Positions 59,305-64,000 of a DNA stretch of 64,000 nt are shown piece after piece. The position numbers and the translations under genes are program-made. Under the pieces are notes generated by a model that saw only the letters and a list, made by a program, of their open reading frames with translations, made no database searches and was not told the DNA's origin. Position 1 is the first letter of the stretch. Each line of letters opens with the position of its first letter. Source of the DNA: Actinacidiphila yanglinensis (GTDB lineage: Bacteria; Actinomycetota; Actinomycetes; Streptomycetales; Streptomycetaceae); assembly GCF_900107965.1 (NCBI RefSeq), contig NZ_FNVU01000001.1, positions 372,001 to 436,000 of the forward strand, given 5' to 3'.

Positions 59305-60944
59305 CGTGCCCTCTCCAGTACCGCTCGCGCCGCGTTGTGACCGGGGACACCGCTGACCCCGCCGCCGCGGACCGCGCCCGCGCCGCAGAGGAAGACGTTC
59401 GCATATCCGGTGCCGACACCCCAACGTCCCGTGGCCTGCGTCACGTCGACGTGCGCGAGCCGTTCACCGTTCCCGCCCGCCGCGTCCGCATTCCCGCCCC
59501 TGTCCGCGTCCGCATCCTCGTCTGCGTAGGGCCAGGACAGGTCGCGGTGGAAGATGTGCCCGCCGGGCAGGCCCACCTCCCGCTCCAGGTCGAGCGGGGA
59601 CTTCGCCTCCAGGCACGGCCGCCCGTCCGCGTCGGTGGCCAGGCAGTCCGCCAGCGGCTCGGCGAGCACCGCGTCGAGCTGGGCGAGCGTCGCCGCGAGC
59701 AGCTCCTCCTTCACGCGCTGCGGGTCCGTCGCGAACAGCCGCGCGGGCGCGTGCAGCCCGAACAGGGTGAGCGTGTGCGTGCCGGCGGCGGCGAGTTCGG
59801 GCGAGAGGATCGACGGGTCGGTCAGGGAGTGGCAGTAGATCTCCGACGGCGGCGCGTCCGGCACCCGCCCGGCCGCCGCCTGCTCGTAGGCCGTCTGCAA
59901 CTGCCGGTAGCCCTCGGCGATGTGGAAGGTGCCCGCGAACGCCTCCCGCGGGTCCACCGAGGTGTCCCGCAGCCGCGGCAGGCGGCGCAGCAGCATGTTG
60001 ACCTTCAGCTGCGCGCCCTCCGGCCGGGGCGGCCGCTCGGCGCCCAGCAGCCCGGCGAGCGCGTGCGGGGAGGCGTTGACCAGCACATCGCGGGCGCCGA
60101 CGGTCCTGGTGCCGCCGCCCTCGACGTCCTCGTACGTCACCTCCGCGACCTTGCCGTCCGTGGCGATCGCGGTCACCTCCGCGCCGGTGACGATCCGGAC
60201 GCCCGCCGCGCGGGCGGCCGCCGCCAGCGCGTCCGTGAACGCGCCCATCCCCCCGATCGGCACGTCCCAGTCCCCGGTGCCGCCGCCGATCACGTGGTAC
60301 ACGAAGCAGCGGTTCTGCCGCAGCGACGGGTCGTGGGCGTGCGTGAAGGTGCCGATCAGCGCGTCGGTGAGGACCACGCCCCGCACCACGTCGTCGCTGA
60401 ACGTCGCTTCCACGGTCTCGCCGAGCGGCCGCTCGAACAGCGCTTCCCACGCCGTGGCGTCACCGACCCTGCGTTCCAGTTCCGCGCGGGTCGGCAGCGG
60501 CTCGGTGAGCGTCGGGAAGACCCGCCGCGCGACCTCCCCGGTCATCGCGTAGAACCGCTGCCACGCGTCGAAGTCCCGCTCCGAACCGGTCAGTCGGACG
60601 AACTGCTCCCGGGTGCGGGCGGAGTCCTCCGCGTCCACGAGGAGGCCGGCGTCGCCGTGCGGGGTGTACGAGGAGATGCGGCGGCGGCGCACCGCGAAGC
60701 GCAGGTCCAGGTCGTCGACGATCTTCCTCGGCAGGAGGCTGACGAGGTAGGAGTAGCGGGAGAGGCGGGCGTCCACGCCGTGGAACGCCCGCGTCGACAC
60801 CGCGGCGCCACCGGTCGCCGGGAGGCGTTCCAGCAGCAGTACGCTGCGGCCCGCCTTGGCGAGGTAGGTCGCGGCGACCAGGCCGTTGTGGCCGCCGCCC
60901 ACGACCACGACGTCCTGCTGTGCAGGGCTGCTCGATACGTCCAT
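59301..60944 (-). CDS. PYROXD2/phytoene-desaturase-like FAD oxidoreductase
   Basis: A 547-residue flavoprotein: FAD loop VVVGGGHNGLVAATYLAKAG, then LERLPATGGAAVS, and at the C-terminus FLCGAGAVRGGGVSGVPGHNAA. The family members PYROXD2 and CrtI-like proteins oxidise diverse substrates; no carotenoid genes are nearby. It overlaps corA by four bases. ATG 60944 is chosen because the longer frame runs into the repeat region. Confidence 0.87.
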   Translation of the reverse strand: MDVSSSPAQQDVVVVGGGHNGLVAATYLAKAGRSVLLLERLPATGGAAVSTRAFHGVDARLSRYSYLVSLLPRKIVDDLDLRFAVRRRRISSYTPHGDAGLLVDAEDSARTREQFVRLTGSERDFDAWQRFYAMTGEVARRVFPTLTEPLPTRAELERRVGDATAWEALFERPLGETVEATFSDDVVRGVVLTDALIGTFTHAHDPSLRQNRCFVYHVIGGGTGDWDVPIGGMGAFTDALAAAARAAGVRIVTGAEVTAIATDGKVAEVTYEDVEGGGTRTVGARDVLVNASPHALAGLLGAERPPRPEGAQLKVNMLLRRLPRLRDTSVDPREAFAGTFHIAEGYRQLQTAYEQAAAGRVPDAPPSEIYCHSLTDPSILSPELAAAGTHTLTLFGLHAPARLFATDPQRVKEELLAATLAQLDAVLAEPLADCLATDADGRPCLEAKSPLDLEREVGLPGGHIFHRDLSWPYADEDADADRGGNADAAGGNGERLAHVDVTQATGRWGVGTGYANVFLCGAGAVRGGGVSGVPGHNAARAVLERAR

Positions 60945-61278
60945 CCCCGCACTGTACGGGTGCCCCTGACCCGCCGGGGTGCCCCGTCCTGCCGGTTCCG
61001 GGACCACCTGCCGGTGGGGGGTGCCCTCCGTGGTGCCCCGTCCTGTGGTTTGCGGGACCTTGCGGTCCGCGGTGGCTTGTCGCGCAGTTCCCCGCGCCCC
61101 TGGTTTGTGACCCTCCTTTCGCGGAGGGAGCCGCACAAATCCAGGGGCGCGTGGGGCCACCTCCCAGCCGCCAGGCTGGGGGAGAACTGCGCTCCCCCAG
61201 AGCTCCGCCTGGGAGGTACCCCCAGCCCCTCACCGGCGGGTGGTCCCTCGAACGGGCGGGGCGGGGCAGCCGGGTGGG
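60945..61278. other. 334-bp repeat-filled intergenic region
   Basis: Holds repeat copy C, the shared 28-bp module and a CTCCCAG/CTGGGAG stem. Also repeated within it are GACCACCTGCCGGTGGGG-type segments found again at 62258 and 62308. No gene seen. Confidence 0.55.
61055..61154. repeat. Dispersed intergenic hairpin repeat, copy C (opposite orientation)
   Basis: Tail first (GGACCTTGCGGTCCGCGGTGG, then TCGCGCAGTTCCCC), then arms CCCGCGCCCCTGG (61091-61103) and CCAGGGGCGCGTGG (61141-61154), with inner TTTGTG/CACAAA and CCCTCC/GGAGGG stems. A further module at 61165-61192 (CAGCCGCCAGGCTGGGGGAG, then AACTGCGC) is shared base for base with copy D at 62442-62469. Confidence 0.78.
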
Positions 61279-62091
61279 TCAGGGGCGGAGTTCCTGGGTG
61301 CAGCACTTGACGCTGCCGCCGGCTTTGTGGAACTCGGAGAGGTCGACGGCGTGGGGGACGAACCCGCGGGAGCGGAGGGGCGCGAAGAGGCCGGCGGCGG
61401 CACGCGGCAGCAGGACGTTGAGCCCGTCACTGACCGCGTTGAGCCCGAAGCCGGCGGCATCCTCCTCGGTGGCGAGGAGGGCGCGGGGGAAGAGGCGCTG
61501 GAGGACCGCACGGCTGCCCGGGGAGAAGGCACCCGGGAAGTACATGATCTCGTCGGCCGTGTCGTCGAGCACGGCCAGCGCGGTGTCGAGATGGTAGTAG
61601 CGGGGGTCGGTGAGTTCGAGACTTATCACCGGGCGCCGGAAGAACTCCTGCGCCTCGTCGTGCGCCAGCGGGCTGCTGCGGAACCCCTGCCCGGCCAGCA
61701 GCCAGGAGGACGTCACCGCGAAGTCGCCCTCGCCCTCGTTGACGTGGTCCGGCTCCTGGATGTCGGTGTGGCCGTGCCCGCGGAACCATTCCAGGTGCGC
61801 CGGCGCCTCCGCGGCCCGCTCGGGATTGGCGAACCTCGCGCCCAGCACCCGGCCGTCCACGACGGTCGCGCCGTTCGCCGCGAAGACCATGTCGGGCAGC
61901 CCGGGCAGCGCGTCCATCACCTCGACGGTGTGGCCGAGCGCGCGGTAACGGTCGCGGAGGTCCTCCCACTGGAACAGGGCGAACGCCGGGTCCACCGGTT
62001 TCCTCGGGTCCATCCACGGGTTGATGCAGTACGTCACGCGGTAGTGCGCCGGTGGGCACATCAGGTACCGGCGGGGTGAAGCAGTGCGCAA
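61279..62091 (-). CDS. Dimethylarginine dimethylaminohydrolase-type guanidino enzyme
   Basis: A 270-residue amidinotransferase-superfamily protein: RRYLMCPPAHYRVTYCINPW, PDMVFAANGATVVDG, NEGEGDFAV, DPRYYHLDTALAVLD with the catalytic His, and GGSVKCCTQELRP with the nucleophilic Cys near the C-terminus. TTG 62091 is preferred to ATG 62061: GAGGAG lies seven bases upstream, and the conserved RRYLMCPP segment is then kept whole. Likely hydrolyses methylarginine or arginine to citrulline, or acts in ornithine/arginine turnover. No operon partner. Confidence 0.87.
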   Translation of the reverse strand: MRTASPRRYLMCPPAHYRVTYCINPWMDPRKPVDPAFALFQWEDLRDRYRALGHTVEVMDALPGLPDMVFAANGATVVDGRVLGARFANPERAAEAPAHLEWFRGHGHTDIQEPDHVNEGEGDFAVTSSWLLAGQGFRSSPLAHDEAQEFFRRPVISLELTDPRYYHLDTALAVLDDTADEIMYFPGAFSPGSRAVLQRLFPRALLATEEDAAGFGLNAVSDGLNVLLPRAAAGLFAPLRSRGFVPHAVDLSEFHKAGGSVKCCTQELRP

Positions 62092-62528
62092 TGGGGGCTC
62101 CTCGAAGGGTGGTTGAGTGCCTGACCGGAACGCAGCGTCCTCCCGCCGGACGGTCGGTCCGGGGGGAGGACGCGGGGTCTTCCACCAGAATTGTGCGCTT
62201 CGCTTCGCGGGATGTCCCTGACCCGTTCGGGTGGCTTGTTCTTGTCTGTTGAGGGACCACCTGCCGGTGGGGGTGCCCCGGGGGTGGTGCGTTCTGTGGG
62301 GTGCGGGACCACCTGCCGGTGGTGGGTTGCTCGCGCAGTTCCCCCCGCCCCTGGTTTGTGCGGGTCCCCCCGCGAAAGGAGGGTCACAAACCAGGGGCGC
62401 GTGGGGGCACTCCCCCTGGCTTCGCCGGGGGCACCCCCACCCAGCCGCCAGGCTGGGGGAGAACTGCGCGGCCGACCACAGCCGGACCGCAAGGTCCCGG
62501 AACCCACAGGACGGGGCAGCCCGCGGGG
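62092..62528. other. 437-bp repeat-rich intergenic region
   Basis: Between the dimethylargininase and heme oxygenase genes. Contains repeat copy D and two GACCACCTGCCGGTGG segments (about 62258 and 62308). Nothing else recognised. Confidence 0.55.
62332..62498. repeat. Dispersed intergenic hairpin repeat, copy D
   Basis: CGCGCAGTTCCCCCCGCCCCTGG at its left, right arm CCAGGGGCGCGTGG at 62391-62404, inner TTTGTG/CACAAA. A CCCCCTGGC-TTC-GCCGGGGG hairpin and the 28-bp module shared with copy C follow, then the tail CCGGACCGCAAGGTCC. It is longer than the other copies, as if two units were joined. Ends about 30 bp before the heme oxygenase stop. Confidence 0.75.
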
Positions 62529-63182
62529 TCAGGGGCGGCCGAGCTCGGCGAAGAGCGTGGTGTTGAGCTGGAAAGCGCGACCGCACTCGCGGAGGACCCT
62601 CTCGCGTTCGCTGCTGTTGAGGGGCATCGCGTCGAGGAGGGCGCGGTAGCCCCGCTTGAAGGCGGCGGGATTGCCGATGGCGTCGAAGACGTAGAAGCGG
62701 ACGCCGTCCCCCTTGTGGGCGAAGCCCCACCTCTTCTCCGCCGTGTCACGGATCACCTGCCCGCCCGAGAGGTCGCCGAGGTAGCGGGTGTAGTGATGTG
62801 CGACATAGCCCGCCGGCCAGGTCCCCGCGACCTCGCGGATCCGCGCGGCGTACGCGGCGGTGGCGGGCAGGGGAACGGCGTCCCGCCATGCCCCGGGGCC
62901 CCGCAGATGATCGAGGTCGCGCTCCAGCGCGGGCACCCGCAGGAGCGCGGGGTGGAGGAAGGGCCCGGCCACCGGATCACCCGCGAGGGTGGCGGCGCCG
63001 TCCTCCAACGCGCGGTACACGAACCACAGTTGCTCGGTGTAGCGGGTGTACGCCTCGACATCGAGGCGGCCGCCGAAGAGGTCGCTCATGAAGGGCGAGT
63101 TCTCCGCCTCGGTGTGCTGGTCCTGGCTCGCGGAGCGGATCACGGCGGAGAAGGGGGCGGCGACGGAGGGTGGCGTGGACAC
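62529..63182 (-). CDS. Biliverdin-forming heme oxygenase
   Basis: A 217-residue HmuO/PigA-type enzyme: proximal haem ligand His23 in ASQDQHTEAE, FMSDLFGGRL, YTRYTEQLWFVYRALE, and distal helix YTRYLGDLSGGQVIRD. It cleaves haem to biliverdin, CO and Fe2+. GTG 63182 is chosen because CAGGAG lies six bases upstream. No haem importer is adjacent. Two palindromes lie upstream (63222-63274). Confidence 0.93.
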   Translation of the reverse strand: MSTPPSVAAPFSAVIRSASQDQHTEAENSPFMSDLFGGRLDVEAYTRYTEQLWFVYRALEDGAATLAGDPVAGPFLHPALLRVPALERDLDHLRGPGAWRDAVPLPATAAYAARIREVAGTWPAGYVAHHYTRYLGDLSGGQVIRDTAEKRWGFAHKGDGVRFYVFDAIGNPAAFKRGYRALLDAMPLNSSERERVLRECGRAFQLNTTLFAELGRP

Positions 63183-63221
63183 GGTGAACTCCTGGGGCGT
63201 CGTGGATGTCCCTGAGCTGGC

Positions 63222-63274
63222 GTGCCGCGCGGCACGCGCATCCTTTGCCGACAGCCCGTCGGTAAAGGATGCGC
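63222..63274. promoter_or_regulatory. Palindrome and long stem-loop upstream of heme oxygenase
   Basis: GTGCCGCGCGGCAC (63222-63235) is a perfect palindrome. It runs straight into an inverted repeat: GCGCATCCTTT-G-CCGAC (63236-63252), loop AGCCC, GTCGG-T-AAAGGATGCGC (63258-63274). It lies in the divergent region between heme oxygenase and the primase/polymerase gene, 40 bp from the former's start. It does not match the DtxR/IdeR iron box. Confidence 0.6.
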
Positions 63275-63391
63275 GGGAAGACTTCCACCCCGAGTGGGCG
63301 TTCAATCCTGGCAAGAGGCAGGATTGCCTCCACCGCCCGCGTACCGTGTCGAGTACCGCGCGGCGGGCCCGGGGGAGAGGGAAGGAGCTCG

Positions 63392-64000
63392 ATGGCAGGC
63401 AGGAAAAGGTTGTCCGGTTGGCTGCGCCGCGGCGCGGACAGCGCATCGTCCTCCTACGCCGCTCCCCGCCCCGCCAGGGCCTCGCGCACCTCCCGCGGTT
63501 CGCGCCCGCGCCCGTCCGTGCACGACCCCCGCCGCGACGACCTGGTCCGGGCCGCCGCGCAGGCCGGTTTCCGGCTGGTCCCCGCCGCCCACCCCGACGG
63601 TTTCGGCTGTTCGTGCGAGCGGATCGGCTGTCCCATCCCGGGCCTCCACCCCGTCTCGCTCGCCTGGCAGACCCAGGCGTCCACCGAGCCGCAGCGCGTC
63701 GAGGACTGGCTGCGCGCCCATCCGCTGGCCAACTTCGTCACCGCGACCGGCATCGACCACGATGTGCTCGACGTGCCCGCGGAGGCGGGCCGGCTCGCCC
63801 TGGAGCGGCTGATCGTCGACGGGGCGACTCTCGGACCCGTCGCCGCGCTGGGCGAGGACCGGCTGCTGTTCTTCACGGCCACCCGGGGCACGCCCGCCGA
63901 CGAGGACGAGTGGTGGCCGTGCGTGCTGGACTCCCACCCGGAGACGGCCGACGAGCACCCCGGTATCCGCTGGCACTGCCGCGGCAGCTACGTCCTCCTG
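63392..64000 (+). CDS. Bifunctional DNA primase/polymerase-like protein, 3' end missing
   Basis: Starts at ATG 63392 (GGAAGGAG upstream) and is open to the window edge, 203 residues visible. After a 45-residue Arg/Ser/Ala-rich leader, the Prim-Pol fold begins: LVRAAAQAGFRLVPAAHPDG, CSCERIGCPIPGLHPVSLAW, and VTATGIDHDVLDVP, where the His-x-Asp/Val-Leu-Asp pattern corresponds to the acidic catalytic motif. Streptomycetes carry chromosomal copies of unknown role. A C-terminal part is beyond the window. Confidence 0.8.
   Translation, partial: MAGRKRLSGWLRRGADSASSSYAAPRPARASRTSRGSRPRPSVHDPRRDDLVRAAAQAGFRLVPAAHPDGFGCSCERIGCPIPGLHPVSLAWQTQASTEPQRVEDWLRAHPLANFVTATGIDHDVLDVPAEAGRLALERLIVDGATLGPVAALGEDRLLFFTATRGTPADEDEWWPCVLDSHPETADEHPGIRWHCRGSYVLL

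Noticed and set aside
1..64000. CRISPR arrays, tRNA or rRNA genes, prophage or antibiotic biosynthetic core genes
   Set aside because: No regular spaced repeats, cloverleaf signatures, phage structural genes or PKS/NRPS modules were seen on either strand.

Overview
The window is about 71-73% GC by eye. It has GTG/TTG starts, strong GGAGG-type ribosome binding sites, many four-base ATGA/GTGA overlaps, very few TTA codons, WhiJ/DUF397-type regulators and a twin-arginine secreted hydrolase. This is a Streptomyces or close streptomycete chromosome. No tRNA, rRNA, CRISPR, prophage or plasmid functions were seen.

Layout. (1) 1-1157 is the end of a secreted GH99-like hydrolase, followed by a GNAT enzyme. 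(2) 1797-8609 is a fructan/fructose utilisation locus: a LacI regulator convergent with an operon of a Tat-exported GH32 beta-fructosidase, a sugar-binding lipoprotein, permease, ATPase and a P-loop kinase, the order of rhizobial frcBCAK with a fructanase in front. A perfect 18-bp palindrome upstream of the GH32 gene is the probable operator. (3) 9320-13158 holds a Gfo/Idh/MocA oxidoreductase, an MFS exporter and a serine hydrolase. (4) An exopolysaccharide pathway is spread over three blocks: 13351-19977 (CDP-alcohol transferase, TagD-like cytidylyltransferase, GT4, Wzz-like co-polymerase, Wzx-like flippase), 22828-28806 (Wzy-like polymerase and a second GT4, with unrelated genes between), and 48753-56765 (GT2, lipoprotein, beta-propeller/LamG protein, Gmd, GDP-fucose synthase, WbaP-like initiating transferase). 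Together they could make GDP-fucose, start the repeat on undecaprenyl phosphate, extend, flip and polymerise it.

(5) 28826-31853 is a compact module: two secreted peptidoglycan-binding proteins flank two translationally coupled membrane proteins with a cytoplasmic HTH and an extracellular peptidoglycan-binding or DUF2690 domain. The upstream regions of both secreted genes carry the same bipartite DNA motif, each with a second degenerate copy exactly 53 bp away. I consider this the best candidate for an undescribed cell-wall-linked regulatory system. (6) 32164-48681 is accessory: a kinase, a frameshifted Fic gene, a MarR/esterase pair with three palindromic sites, an IS5-type element with 20-bp terminal repeats that encloses a P-loop kinase and an internally deleted transposase, two divergent XRE/DUF5753 regulators with a DUF397 partner, a double-domain Lrp regulator facing an NmrA oxidoreductase, a quinone oxidoreductase, and a secreted CBM/FnIII protein. 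(7) 57020-64000 is housekeeping: Rsm22-type protein, CorA, a PYROXD2-like oxidoreductase, a dimethylargininase-type enzyme, heme oxygenase and the start of a primase/polymerase.

Two dispersed signals cut across the window. A hairpin-forming intergenic repeat occurs four times next to gene ends. Rare TTA codons occur near the 5' end of four genes, suggesting bldA-dependent expression.
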